From Dyadobacter sp. 50-39 (GTDB lineage: Bacteria > Bacteroidota > Bacteroidia > Cytophagales > Spirosomataceae), in the NCBI GenBank assembly GCA_001898145.1, contig MKSR01000024.1, forward strand, positions 78,497 through 142,496: 64,000 nucleotides of DNA, in the 5' to 3' direction. The notes beneath the pieces are model-generated. The model saw nothing but the letters and a program-made list of their open reading frames with translations. It had not been told where the DNA came from and made no database searches. The position numbers and the translations under genes were made by a program. Positions 43,590-53,006 of the stretch are shown here, one piece after another; position 1 is the stretch's first letter, and the number at the start of each line of letters is the position of its first letter.

Positions 43590-43958
43590 TCAGATGGTCT
43601 TCAGGGACGGATCATAGAACGTCCTCCAAAGCGCCACGGCTTCCCCCACTGTTTCGGGAGGCGAAGCCAGGTAGTTCTTAATTTTTGCCAGGTTCTCGGA
43701 ATGAACGTCTTTGACCGCGTATTTAACGAGGTTAACCAGCAGCTTATCGATCTCCGAGGTATCGTTACGCCAGTTTTTGCTATACTTCGCAAACCACTCT
43801 TCGTTCAGAAAAACTACGCCCGAGTACCTGTACACATCCGAAAACCCGAACGCATCGATTACGATCGGCTCGGTGGGCCATTCTGCATCCAATTCCTTGT
43901 CACTGTACCGCTCGCGGCCATCGCCGAGGAGGGCGATAAATCTGTATGTTTTTACCAT
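43590..43958 (-). CDS. Protein of unknown function (122 aa)
   Basis: Soluble protein starting at ATG 43958. N-terminal beta segments (KTYRFIALLGDGRERYS) lead to a mixed region and a helical C-terminal half (EIDKLLVNLVKYAVKDVHSEN). No signal peptide and no motif I can name. It is convergent with the AraC gene and divergent from the following unknown gene. Composition is ordinary for the region, so I take it as real. Confidence 0.65.
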   Translation of the reverse strand: MVKTYRFIALLGDGRERYSDKELDAEWPTEPIVIDAFGFSDVYRYSGVVFLNEEWFAKYSKNWRNDTSEIDKLLVNLVKYAVKDVHSENLAKIKNYLASPPETVGEAVALWRTFYDPSLKTI

Positions 43959-44112
43959 GGTGAAGATTATTTCCGCTCAATATATTCCGTCGGATTTACT
44001 GCTACAAATGATTTTGTAAAAATTGTTCCTGCCTGTCCTGCGCTCACTGGAAATGATTGTACCAATAGGATTGTTACCTAATTTTACGCCAATACCAAGG
44101 AATAGTTACTTC

Positions 44113-44619
44113 ATGATCCGAATCTCCCAACTTCCGCTGATCCAAAACCCCGGGCAATTTTACGCTTCCGAACATATCCTGCTCGTGGATGTGCTGCTGG
44201 TAGGCGACGCGCCGCGGCAAATGCGGGAATATATCAAAAACACCCACGGAGGATTTATTTACGACAAGAAAACGTACATCCCCATCACGCTTACGGGGAC
44301 GCCCGAAAGCCTGCTAGGCAATGCCGGCAAGCCGATCGTTTTCAAGTTCGACCGCGGCTTTGAGAACCATTACCACTTCGACGGCGACCTGAAAGCATTG
44401 ATCTGGCATAAAAAACTATACAACATTTCGGGCCTCATTAACCAACCGTCCGTCCAGTTCGAGCGCGAAGAGGCATTCATCATCGAGCGATACCTGGCCG
44501 GCCACCGCGAATATACCGCCGCGCCGGAAACGGAAGAAAAACTTCTGACCCTTCCGGCACAAAACCCCTCCATCGGCCTGAAAGCAATGAAAGGGCTCCG
44601 GCCTGTAAGGAAGGGTTAG
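44113..44619 (+). CDS. Protein of unknown function (168 aa)
   Basis: I start it at ATG 44113; the frame extends to 44023 but that part is not protein-like. The product is soluble and acidic/basic balanced, with a central HGGFIYDKKTYIPITLTG region, FKFDRGFENHYHF and a basic C-terminus (MKGLRPVRKG). I do not recognise the family. A hairpin at 44614-44640 overlaps its stop codon. The unknown gene on its left diverges from it. Confidence 0.65.
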   Translation: MIRISQLPLIQNPGQFYASEHILLVDVLLVGDAPRQMREYIKNTHGGFIYDKKTYIPITLTGTPESLLGNAGKPIVFKFDRGFENHYHFDGDLKALIWHKKLYNISGLINQPSVQFEREEAFIIERYLAGHREYTAAPETEEKLLTLPAQNPSIGLKAMKGLRPVRKG

Positions 44620-44640
44620 GGATCGAAACGATCTCTAACC
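44614..44640. terminator. Hairpin between convergent genes at 44619/44651
   Basis: GGTTAG/CTAACC and GATCG/CGATC pair around an AAA loop with one G-T pair between. It starts inside the stop codon of the plus-strand gene. No strong T-run follows, so confidence as a terminator is moderate. Confidence 0.5.
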
Positions 44641-44650
44641 GCATCACCTT

Positions 44651-45403
44651 TTAAAGCACATTTTTCCTGATCGATTTGCCCCAGAACTCGCCTAGCACGG
44701 CAACGCCTTCCACGTTGGGGTGCAGGTAGAATACGCCCTGCTGGCCGTTTTCCGGCTTGAAGAGTTTGAGATGATGCTTTTTGAAATACCTGAAAGCTTT
44801 GGTATCGCCTTTGAAGACGCGGCCCGGCTCGGTGGTCTTGTATTCGCTGATAAGCGCGTCGAGCTCGGGAACGTATGTTTGCAGCCGTTCTAGCCCCTCC
44901 GCGAGGTATTTGGAGCGGTTGTAGGTATTGGTGCTGTACCAAATCGGGTGGTGAATGATCACCTTGCTACCTGGGTACCGTTTCAGGAGCTCCGAGACGA
45001 TCGTTTGTACATTCTTTTTGTAGTTTTCTTTTGAAACCGGCGATCCGTTGGGACCTTCGATGGCGCTGTCGTTGGTGCCTAGCTTCATCGAAAACAGTAG
45101 CTGATGATCTTTTTGTAGGTACAGGCTATCGGCAGCGGTGGTGGCGAGCGTGAAGTATTTGCCCGTCCCCGGAAGCCAGTCGACGGTGGTGGAGCCGCTA
45201 CGGCCGACGTTGGCAAACAAAACATCATCGACACCCTTCTGTGCTTTCAGGTAGTTGACTGCATGCGTCGGCGGCGGGAAACCGTTGTCGCCGCCCTTGC
45301 CTTGGGTAATGCTGTTGCCAATGAAGACAATGCTCAGTCTGGCCTGGGAAAATACGTTGAGTGAAATCAGCAGAAATGCAGCAACCAGTGTTTGGATTTT
45401 CAT
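44651..45403 (-). CDS. Secreted SGNH/GDSL hydrolase
   Basis: Exported esterase-type hydrolase, 250 residues. Signal peptide VAAFLLISLNVFS, then block I VFIGNSITQG (nucleophile Ser), block II glycine in ANVGRSGST, block III KLGTND and the block V histidine in YLHPNVEG. Such enzymes remove acyl or acetyl groups from carbohydrates or lipids. It lies 85 bases after the McrBC-like pair on the same strand, with no evident functional link. Substrate unknown. Confidence 0.9.
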   Translation of the reverse strand: MKIQTLVAAFLLISLNVFSQARLSIVFIGNSITQGKGGDNGFPPPTHAVNYLKAQKGVDDVLFANVGRSGSTTVDWLPGTGKYFTLATTAADSLYLQKDHQLLFSMKLGTNDSAIEGPNGSPVSKENYKKNVQTIVSELLKRYPGSKVIIHHPIWYSTNTYNRSKYLAEGLERLQTYVPELDALISEYKTTEPGRVFKGDTKAFRYFKKHHLKLFKPENGQQGVFYLHPNVEGVAVLGEFWGKSIRKNVL

Positions 45404-45488
45404 CGGATATGGGGAATTGGAGCAGTAAACATTTTCAGATAATGTTTAAGAAAAGACCAATGCCGCAAATACTACCGAAAAAAGCCCG

Positions 45489-47750
45489 TCATTTTACCAA
45501 CACTTTCATCAACTCCGTCAGACTGACCGAAAATGGTAGTCCCGAGGCGCGATTGGCGCGGTAACCCGAGAGTTTGGTCACGTCCCAGCGCATACCCGCG
45601 AACTCCGGTTCGACTTCCGGATCAGTGCCGTACACGAGATAAAACTCACGCGAAGGGTCGGGATATCCTTTGTCCGCCAAATCCTGCTTTGAGAACAGCC
45701 TTGGAGATTTGGTATGGATCTTAAACAGCATTCCGGATGTCGTTTGAGATGGCCCGTGCAGCAGCAGATAGCGCGCATTCACTTCGGCCACGCCCAGCGA
45801 AAGCGATCCACTTCGCGCCCCGGTGCGGAAGTTATAGAGGTTGTTTTGCCGGATCCAGTTCAGATGCCGGTCGTTTTTGTAGTAGCCTACCAGCACGAAA
45901 GTCTGGTCAGGAATAAGGTCACGGTTTTTGCCAAATGCTTCCGGCAGTAACTCGCGCATTCCGTCCGGCGGCCGGTTGCTATAAATGTCAAAACTCCGGA
46001 AAGCCATCTTTTCACGCTGCGAAGCCCTGTTCTGGAAATGTGCGACGACATCCGTCAGAAACCGTTTTAACTCGTCACGGCCGCTGTCCGTTTCAGACGG
46101 CCGGATAGCGAATGCACCCAGGCCGGGGATCAACTCGTGGAATCCTCTTCGTTTGTACGCTTTGCCAGCTGGGCCGGGATACAACACATAAGCACCCGCG
46201 GATCGCCGGATCGCATCTTTGTAGCTGTGCATTTTCAAAAGATCGTCCCGCTGATAACCGGCTTCGCTCTGGGGCGAATGCACAGCCTCCTGCTCCCCGA
46301 ACACCCCGGCCACCGATTCGACTTTGTATTTGGCATCGAAATGGATATGCACGATCAGTTCCTCGGTTTCGGCCTGCATTTGGGACACGCCAGCCGGCCA
46401 AACCGATAGTGTAAAATCCGGCCGCATGCCCGTAGTCCAACTGCCTGCCTGCGGGTAATCGCTCTGACCGGAAAACGACCTATTGAAACTAAATTCCACA
46501 TTTAATTTCCTCGAACCCGTGTCGAAAACGCCGCTCACCGGAAGATGGCGTCCTTGTTTAAGTTGAAGGCCCAGTCCATTCCGGTTAGGTTTGACGAGAT
46601 CACCGATATGCGCCGGTTCAATGAAAAACACACTTTTTACGATATCCAGGAGTTCGAAAAACAGCCAGTATTCGTACAGTACGGCCACATCCTTCTTTCC
46701 TGCACGATACACATCGTCGCCACCGCGCCACACCAGTCGCGCGGCCAGGTCGAACATCAGCCACGCGCGCAGGATTTGCTTATAACCTTCCCTCCGTACC
46801 ATGCCCTGGCCATTGAATGCAAGGCGTGACGGCTTTCCTACTTCCTTGAAAAGCGGGGCAGAAAGCATCTGGTTCAATTGATTTTCCAGCAATGCAGCCT
46901 CTTGATGCAACCGGCTTAGCGCGGGTGCAAGGCCCTTGATGTGTGTAACAAAACCCGCGAAAACCTCCAAAGCGTGCTTCAAAAACCGGTTTTCCGGCGT
47001 ATCGGCGGAATCCTTTTTGGATATCACAGTCATTCGCGAAGGCACCGACGAGAGCCGCTTCTTCAGAGCGTGGCCATCGGGAAGTACCACCCGGTTACCG
47101 CGCCGGACGAGTTGCGCCATTGTGTTCCTGCCAGCCTTACCGCCATTTCGAATATCCTTTTCAGCGCCTTCTCCTGCCCATTTCACAATCGGGTTGCGGA
47201 TCACCTTCTGAAACGCTATTTCGAAATCGCGTTTAGTAAGCACCGCATTCACAAATGCGAACCGCTGATACAGGGTTCGCGGATCGGTCAGGTAGTCGGG
47301 GATAAAAGGATGGGTGACAGGCGCGCTATGCTGAAACAGCAGATCGGTACAGCGCTCGGTAATGCCTTCCAGCATCAGTCGATAGTCCGTCCGATATCCG
47401 GCTTTCTTCGAGCGGATTTCAACTTTGATTTCCCCGCAAGAAACCCCGTCCGATAGTCGCAGCACATCGATTGTCAATGTTCCCACATACACATTCGGCG
47501 TCAGCCTGCCCATCGTCGGGTTAATGCGGGAGGGAATCACAGCTGGCGAGGGAGCGAGCAGGTAATCCCCGGAAACCTCATATTCGTAGAAGCAGCCCTC
47601 CATGAGCTGTACGCGTGCCTCGCCGTGCTCGAATGCCTCCCATTCGTCGAGTTCAAAAATCGTCGGCACGTCCCGCTCCTCCGCAATGATGCGTACGGAC
47701 ACAGTGCCCGAGGCCGTCCCGGCGGTTAGCAGCAGCTCATTCCCTACCAT
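45489..47750 (-). CDS. McrC-like nuclease subunit (DUF2357/DUF524) with an extra C-terminal domain
   Basis: Predicted effector nuclease of a McrBC-type type IV restriction system, 753 residues. The N-terminal part (about 1-330) is DUF2357-like. A PD-(D/E)xK core (DUF524-like) follows, with Glu360 (LYEYWLFFEL), Asp445 (MRPDFTL) and FDAKYK at 471-476, plus the YKDAIRRSAGAYVLYPG block typical of the family. From about 612 to 753 there is an additional domain (DQTFVLVGYY, NWIRQNNLYNF, ARYLLLHG, LFKIHTKSPRLFS) whose layout recalls EVE/PUA-like modified-base readers. ATG at 47750 overlaps the McrB-like stop by one base. Confidence 0.88.
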   Translation of the reverse strand: MVGNELLLTAGTASGTVSVRIIAEERDVPTIFELDEWEAFEHGEARVQLMEGCFYEYEVSGDYLLAPSPAVIPSRINPTMGRLTPNVYVGTLTIDVLRLSDGVSCGEIKVEIRSKKAGYRTDYRLMLEGITERCTDLLFQHSAPVTHPFIPDYLTDPRTLYQRFAFVNAVLTKRDFEIAFQKVIRNPIVKWAGEGAEKDIRNGGKAGRNTMAQLVRRGNRVVLPDGHALKKRLSSVPSRMTVISKKDSADTPENRFLKHALEVFAGFVTHIKGLAPALSRLHQEAALLENQLNQMLSAPLFKEVGKPSRLAFNGQGMVRREGYKQILRAWLMFDLAARLVWRGGDDVYRAGKKDVAVLYEYWLFFELLDIVKSVFFIEPAHIGDLVKPNRNGLGLQLKQGRHLPVSGVFDTGSRKLNVEFSFNRSFSGQSDYPQAGSWTTGMRPDFTLSVWPAGVSQMQAETEELIVHIHFDAKYKVESVAGVFGEQEAVHSPQSEAGYQRDDLLKMHSYKDAIRRSAGAYVLYPGPAGKAYKRRGFHELIPGLGAFAIRPSETDSGRDELKRFLTDVVAHFQNRASQREKMAFRSFDIYSNRPPDGMRELLPEAFGKNRDLIPDQTFVLVGYYKNDRHLNWIRQNNLYNFRTGARSGSLSLGVAEVNARYLLLHGPSQTTSGMLFKIHTKSPRLFSKQDLADKGYPDPSREFYLVYGTDPEVEPEFAGMRWDVTKLSGYRANRASGLPFSVSLTELMKVLVK

Positions 47751-49318
47751 CAGGCTTCGGCGTAACTGGCAAAGCCATGGTCGATCAGATTCCGGTAAAT
47801 GCGGCTGATTTTATCCAATGCCGCCGGATAATGTGCCATCTGCGGGCCGGAAAGGTCCTTTTTGTTGGCGAGATAGTCTTCGAGCAGGTCCGGATCAGCC
47901 AGGCAGCGCCTTCCCAGCGCTTTCAGGACCGGTTCCAGCTTCCGGCGCGAGCCGTATATTTTAGGCAGGAGTTTTTGCATCAGCGCGGCGTCCATCACTT
48001 TTTGCAGGGGCCATTTGGCGCCAAGCTGATGGATCACCGAGGCGAAACGCAAAATCTCCGCAGCGCTCCGGTAACCGAATTCCGCTCCCGCCGGTTTTAG
48101 TATCTCAAATAACGCAAGCAGTTCATCGCCAAGCGCTTCCCGGACCGGGCTGTCGGGTGGAATACTGCGTGCCATATCCGCAAATGCCTCCGCAGCATCG
48201 GCGCCGGCGGCCGCCAGCTTTTGGGTAGCAGCCCTGCTTTCCGATTGCAGAAATGTCCGCATTTCCTCGCTGGAAATACTGAATTCGATCACATTCGCCC
48301 TGTCGAGCACCTTGGGACTGAACATATAGGTAGTCTCGTCGATATTGACAGTCCCAATAATGAAAAGATTGGAAGGCACACGCACACGTGCCGGCACGTC
48401 GCCAGCAGTTCCGTTGTGCAGCCTTATCGGCTCCCCCGATTCCATAGCACTCAGAAAATCCGCAAAATACCTTTCAACGTGACTGAGGTTCATCTCATCG
48501 AGAATGAGAAAGTACGGTTTGCCGGCGTTAGCTTCGGCGGCAACGAGCAAGTCCACGACGCCGCTTTCCGGCTTTATGTACTGGCCCGGTTCAAGGGCAT
48601 TGGGGAAACCCAGGAGTGGTTCACGGTTGGTCCAGTCGGCCCCGACCGGCACCAGACAAACCTGCTCTTCCGTTTCAGATATCCATTGCGCGAATGCCTG
48701 TGCGAGCCGTGTTTTTCCCGCACCCGAAAGCCCTGTCAGGATCACAAACGGCTTTGCGATGAGTGCCGCAACGAAGCGGAGTACCAGATCCGCGTCGATT
48801 TGCAAGCCACAAGCCGTTGCTTTTTCATAAAATGCGAGGTAGTTGAAGCGCCGGTCCTCCGAAGATCCGCCGCTTGCCAGCGTGGCACTGTAAATGACGA
48901 GCATTTCGTTTAAATCCGCTTCAATCTGCCCTTTTTCAAGATCTCTTGCTTCATAAACCCGGAAAACAAAGGAACCACCGTACTTCGCCGGCTTACCCAG
49001 TCCCTGCATTTTGAAATAGCTATCGATGGTTTCCGCATCCGGCTGGCGCCACGGAATTTCGGGAGGCAGCGTTTCGCTTATGCCAAATGCCAGGATCAGC
49101 AGCTGCTGGTTTTTATAAAAAAGATAGAATGGGTAAATGCCGCTGCTGATCTGCTGGCCGGGAGCCAGCAACGCAATCCACGGCACCCGGGCGGGATTGC
49201 CCTTTCCAAAACTGATTTTGACTTTCAGCCCTTCCAGCTCATTCGCAAAATGGGCGGTTTTGAGGTTTTCGGTCTGGCATTGGGCCAGAAACCGCGTAAG
49301 CTCTTCGAAAAATTCCAT
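47750..49318 (-). CDS. McrB-like AAA+ GTPase/ATPase with DUF3578-type N-terminal domain
   Basis: Motor subunit of a McrBC-like type IV restriction system, 522 residues. The N-terminal domain (about 30-145, SFGKGNPARVPWIALL then GIYPFYLFY) matches the DUF3578/MrcB_N type, described as a reader of modified cytosine. The AAA+ core has Walker A TGLSGAGKTRLA (196-204), Walker B FLILDEMN (270-277) and the McrB-type GTVNIDETTYMFSPKVLDRA sensor/arginine region (322-341). It is the first gene of the pair; a TAAATTTG -7 box lies about 87 bases upstream. It should drive the nuclease encoded downstream when modified foreign DNA is found. Confidence 0.9.
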   Translation of the reverse strand: MEFFEELTRFLAQCQTENLKTAHFANELEGLKVKISFGKGNPARVPWIALLAPGQQISSGIYPFYLFYKNQQLLILAFGISETLPPEIPWRQPDAETIDSYFKMQGLGKPAKYGGSFVFRVYEARDLEKGQIEADLNEMLVIYSATLASGGSSEDRRFNYLAFYEKATACGLQIDADLVLRFVAALIAKPFVILTGLSGAGKTRLAQAFAQWISETEEQVCLVPVGADWTNREPLLGFPNALEPGQYIKPESGVVDLLVAAEANAGKPYFLILDEMNLSHVERYFADFLSAMESGEPIRLHNGTAGDVPARVRVPSNLFIIGTVNIDETTYMFSPKVLDRANVIEFSISSEEMRTFLQSESRAATQKLAAAGADAAEAFADMARSIPPDSPVREALGDELLALFEILKPAGAEFGYRSAAEILRFASVIHQLGAKWPLQKVMDAALMQKLLPKIYGSRRKLEPVLKALGRRCLADPDLLEDYLANKKDLSGPQMAHYPAALDKISRIYRNLIDHGFASYAEA

Positions 49319-49404
49319 GCAATAGTGTGTTGGAGATCAAGCATTCACTGGGCTTAAAGATGAATGATATTTTACTCTCTCCCAAGCAAAACCACCCGCT
49401 GCGT

Positions 49405-49412
49405 CAAATTTA
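49405..49412 (-). promoter_or_regulatory. Bacteroidetes -7 box (TAAATTTG on minus strand)
   Basis: Exact TAnnTTTG match 86 bases upstream of the McrB-like ATG at 49318, just before the end of the DUF2905 gene that reads the same way. Confidence 0.45.
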
Positions 49413-49449
49413 TAACCTTGGTTATTAAGCGGATAGAGAAACGGCGGCA

Positions 49450-49677
49450 CTAATGCATGAATTTCCGGAAGAGCCAGATCAGCAGATTGAGCAACCCACT
49501 GAGAAGCAACATCGTTGTGATTGGAAAGTAAAATCTGAAATTTTCCTTTTCAACCCGAATGTCACCCGGCAGTCGGCCCAGCCAATGCAGTTTATCGCTA
49601 AGGAAATAGACTATCACCCCTGCCAGCACTACCAGCAAGCCAATGATAATCAGATATTTGCCGGCAGCCTGAGACAT
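49450..49677 (-). CDS. DUF2905 family membrane protein
   Basis: A 75-residue inner-membrane protein with two transmembrane helices (KYLIIIGLLVVLAGVIVYFL and TTMLLLSGLLNLLIWLF) separated by the family motif LGRLPGDIRVEKENFRFYFP. Function unknown. ATG at 49677 overlaps the stop of the DinB-like gene by one base, so it is the last gene of the YfhO-DinB-DUF2905 unit. Confidence 0.93.
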   Translation of the reverse strand: MSQAAGKYLIIIGLLVVLAGVIVYFLSDKLHWLGRLPGDIRVEKENFRFYFPITTMLLLSGLLNLLIWLFRKFMH

Positions 49678-50204
49678 TATTCCAGATTACCCAAAGCGAG
49701 GTCGATGTGCGCCAAATGATGTCTTACGTGCCATACCGACATGGCGAGTGCCTGCTTCTGGTCGAACCAAAGCTTGCGCAAAGGATGGTAGTACTTTCTG
49801 GCGAGTTGCTCTTCATTCAAGGTACTTGCCAGGTAGGCGTAACGCGCGTGCGTACCCTCGAAAATGCCTAAGGAGGTTTGGACAGGCACGTGCAGCGAAT
49901 CGGGCATGGCGGCCCAGGCATTCATATCGACAAGTGTCAACTCGTTGTAATCCGGCTCGCTGATCGCCTTTTTCATGCGCAGATAATGCACAAATTGCAG
50001 ATCGGCTACGTGATGGACGATCTGCCGGAGGTTCCAGCTGCCTTCCCGGTAAGTTTTGAGTAAATCCTCATCCGAAAGGTGTTCGAGGCGCTTGCGGTAC
50101 TCGGCGGGGATTTCGGCGATGATGCGTATGAATTCACGGATTTCCTCGTCGGAATAAGTGTCTTTCAGGGCAATGGGCCCTATGGGGTAACGGCGGTCGG
50201 TCAT
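49677..50204 (-). CDS. DinB/YfiT-like metal-dependent transferase
   Basis: Four-helix-bundle protein of the DinB superfamily, 175 residues. YREGSWNLRQIVHHVADLQ carries the first metal-binding histidine, and VWHVRHHLAHIDLALG the C-terminal pair, the pattern of YfiT/BstA-type proteins. In Firmicutes relatives these transfer bacillithiol; in Bacteroidota the thiol partner is not established. Its start overlaps the stop of the YfhO-like gene by four bases (ATGA). Confidence 0.92.
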   Translation of the reverse strand: MTDRRYPIGPIALKDTYSDEEIREFIRIIAEIPAEYRKRLEHLSDEDLLKTYREGSWNLRQIVHHVADLQFVHYLRMKKAISEPDYNELTLVDMNAWAAMPDSLHVPVQTSLGIFEGTHARYAYLASTLNEEQLARKYYHPLRKLWFDQKQALAMSVWHVRHHLAHIDLALGNLE

Positions 50205-52684
50205 ACGTTTTTCTTTCTTTTGGATTCAACAAACAGCGCCCCTGCCACCAGTCCTACCAGCAGCAAAGAGCTCACCAGGTCGATTTTCTTGCCCGTCGCA
50301 ACCGAAACCGGCTCGAAACGGAATTTGATCGTGTGCTTGCCCGCAGGTACCCGCAGCGCACGCAGCACGTAGTTTGCGCGCAGCATATCGGCCGGCTTAT
50401 CGTCAATCGTTACCTGCCATTCGTCACGGACATTATAGTATATTTCCGAGAATACCGCGAGTCCGTCCCCATTGGAATTCGTTTCGTAAACCAGCTCATC
50501 GGGTTTGTATGAAATGAGGCTGATCTTAGCTGTGGAATCGGTGCCTATTTTGAAATTACCCAGCTTTGCAGCGAAACGCTGATCGATCACCGCTTCTTCG
50601 CGCAGGTTCGTCGTACGCAGCGCCGCCATTTCAGCATCCGCATTCGGAACGATCTTGTAGGATTTGACAAACCATGCGTGTCCGTAAGCCTGCGGGTTGG
50701 GCTGCGCCACTTTATTTCCCTGCTGGTCAGGGGTAATGAAGTATTTCGCATTCAGCATGTTCAGGACCTCCATATTCGGCTTCTCGGTAAAAAACGAATT
50801 TTCGAAAAGCTCCTGGTAACGTCGCATTTTGGCAGCGTGGTAACCACCGAGTGATTTATGGAAATAGGATGCCTGCGCGCTGTTGAACGGGCCACCCTGC
50901 GAAGCGACGTCATAGACCCTGTAATCCGGATCGGTGTCACGCAGGATCTGTTCATCGGCGGGAGACGGTGTGGTGACCCCCTGTGCTACGTAAGCGCTCA
51001 CAAAATCCTCGCTATTGAGGTATCTTTTATCAACCCCAAACAAATCAAAAATGACCAGTACGAGCAATGCGCTGTAAAACACCAGCGATTTGAGCTTGTC
51101 CTGCACATAAAACCACACCAGTCCGGCAGCCAGTGCAATGAATATCAACCCGCGGATCGCATCGCTTTTCAACAGGCCCTCGCGGTCCTGCACAATCGCA
51201 TTCATGATCAGCTGGCCGAATTCGGGATTTTGCTGCCCTACCTGCTGTACGAACATGGCATCATTCGCCCCTTTAAAGCTGAAAAACAGGCCGGGCAGTA
51301 ATGCCATAATGAGCATTAAACCACCGGTTATCCCTGCCGAGATCAGGAACGGCCTCTGGAAATCTTTCGCGGTAATCTTCTTCTGTACGAGCGTTGAAAT
51401 GGCCATTACGCCTACAAGTACCATGAGCAACTGGGCGAGCGAGATCACCATTGTCATCGCCCGGAATTTGTTGAACATTGGGAAATAGTCGAAAAACAGG
51501 TAATTGATCCCCGACAAGCTCTTCCCGAGCGCCCAGATCACATACAGCACAATCACGCCGGCTGCCCAATATTTCAATGGATTTTTAACAATAAACAGCC
51601 CCAGTACGAACAGGAAAAATACGATGGCGCCGATGTAGTTGGGGCCACCCATGATCGGCTGATCGCCCCAGTAAAGCGGCAGTTGCTGTACGAAACTCTG
51701 CGCATTGGCAGCATCAATGCCCCGGCTGGTCAGCGTTTTATAGGTTTCTGAGGAAGTGGAAAGCGGCCCGTAAGAAGCGCCGCCGTAAGCGTTCGGGATC
51801 ACCAGCGTGAGCAGCTCGCCCACGCCGTAGCTGTATGTAAATGCATATTCTTTATCCAGCCCGGAGCCTTTTTTGGAACCTGCATCTTTACCCGTTGCCG
51901 TCAGCTCCGACTTCCCGCGAATGGTCTCCTTGGTATAATCGTACGCATTCCAAAGCCGGGTGGTGTGCGTTCCAACCGCCACTACCGCCGCCAGTGCAAG
52001 CCCGCCGAGTACCAGTACCAGATCTTTGGCAAGGCCCTTTTTGATCATGGCAACGCTTTCCATAATCACCAGTATCACAATGCCGATACCCAGGTAATAG
52101 GTGATCTGCACGTGGTTGGCGTACAATTCCAGCGAAAGAAACAGGGCTGTAAGGGCAGCGCCCGCCAGCCAGTTGCGGCGAAACGCGAGTATCACACCCG
52201 CCAGTACACCCGGAGCGTACATGATCGCGATCACCTGCGAAATGTGCCCTGCTTCCAGGTTAATGACGTTAAAACACGAAAATGAGAACGCAACGGCGCC
52301 TATCGCAGCCAGCCAGCCGCCGGCCCCGAGGACAAGGAACAGCACATAGGCGCTCACCATGCCGATCAGGAAATAGTTGGCCGGTGCGGGAAGAAGTTTG
52401 TTCACCCCCTGCCCGATTTTCGTCGAAATGCTGGTAGGGTAGTCGGCCGCAACGAGGTATGACGGCATCCCGCCGAACATGCTGTTGGTCCACCACGACC
52501 ATTCTCCGCTCTGCTTGTTGTAATTCAATACCTCCCTGGCTGCTCCCTGTGCCTGGATCTCGTCGGTGGCGCTGAGCTTCTTGCCTTGCAGCACCGGTGA
52601 AACGTAAGCGACGGACAGGATCATGAAGCCGATGACAGCTACCAGGTGAGGCCAGAGACGTTGCCAGGAGAACAGATTTTTCAT
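50201..52684 (-). CDS. YfhO-like large membrane protein
   Basis: Inner-membrane protein of 827 residues with about 12 hydrophobic helices in the first 570 residues and a soluble C-terminal domain (about 600-800), ending in a last transmembrane segment (LVSSLLLVGLVAGALFVE). The start MKNLFSWQRLWPHLVAVIGFM and the GGMPSYLVAAD region fit the YfhO group, implicated in glycosylation of cell-wall or membrane glycolipids in Firmicutes. In Bacteroidota the acceptor is unknown. First gene of a three-gene coupled unit. Confidence 0.85.
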   Translation of the reverse strand: MKNLFSWQRLWPHLVAVIGFMILSVAYVSPVLQGKKLSATDEIQAQGAAREVLNYNKQSGEWSWWTNSMFGGMPSYLVAADYPTSISTKIGQGVNKLLPAPANYFLIGMVSAYVLFLVLGAGGWLAAIGAVAFSFSCFNVINLEAGHISQVIAIMYAPGVLAGVILAFRRNWLAGAALTALFLSLELYANHVQITYYLGIGIVILVIMESVAMIKKGLAKDLVLVLGGLALAAVVAVGTHTTRLWNAYDYTKETIRGKSELTATGKDAGSKKGSGLDKEYAFTYSYGVGELLTLVIPNAYGGASYGPLSTSSETYKTLTSRGIDAANAQSFVQQLPLYWGDQPIMGGPNYIGAIVFFLFVLGLFIVKNPLKYWAAGVIVLYVIWALGKSLSGINYLFFDYFPMFNKFRAMTMVISLAQLLMVLVGVMAISTLVQKKITAKDFQRPFLISAGITGGLMLIMALLPGLFFSFKGANDAMFVQQVGQQNPEFGQLIMNAIVQDREGLLKSDAIRGLIFIALAAGLVWFYVQDKLKSLVFYSALLVLVIFDLFGVDKRYLNSEDFVSAYVAQGVTTPSPADEQILRDTDPDYRVYDVASQGGPFNSAQASYFHKSLGGYHAAKMRRYQELFENSFFTEKPNMEVLNMLNAKYFITPDQQGNKVAQPNPQAYGHAWFVKSYKIVPNADAEMAALRTTNLREEAVIDQRFAAKLGNFKIGTDSTAKISLISYKPDELVYETNSNGDGLAVFSEIYYNVRDEWQVTIDDKPADMLRANYVLRALRVPAGKHTIKFRFEPVSVATGKKIDLVSSLLLVGLVAGALFVESKRKKNV

Positions 52685-53006
52685 TTTGGTAATATTAAGC
52701 TACGGGTTGATTTCGGATAAAGGCGGTACCGCACACGGTCCGCCCTGAATATGACTTTTCAAACAGTAATAGTAGCAACGAACACCGGTTGAGGGATATT
52801 AAATTTCCATTAACCGGCGCAAATATAGGAGTATTGGTATATGTTTGAGATGATGAAAACGATTCTTGTTCCGGCATTTTTTTAACATAATTAAGAATCA
52901 AGGCATCTATTTTAAGAAAATACCGGATAAATTTGCGGAAATTGCACCTTTAAGGTTCAAATTGGAGCTGTACATAGAAAGAATAGAAGTAACCCGAAAT
53001 TATTAA
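52685..53006. other. Divergent intergenic region between YfhO-like gene and pfkA
   Basis: 322 AT-rich bases without a gene. The supported element is the -7 box at 52928-52935 for pfkA, which implies a 5' leader of about 65 bases. No comparable box is visible for the minus-strand gene. Confidence 0.55.
52928..52935 (+). promoter_or_regulatory. Bacteroidetes -7 box (TAAATTTG)
   Basis: Exact TAnnTTTG match 71 bases before the pfkA ATG. No -33 TTTG at the usual distance. Confidence 0.5.
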
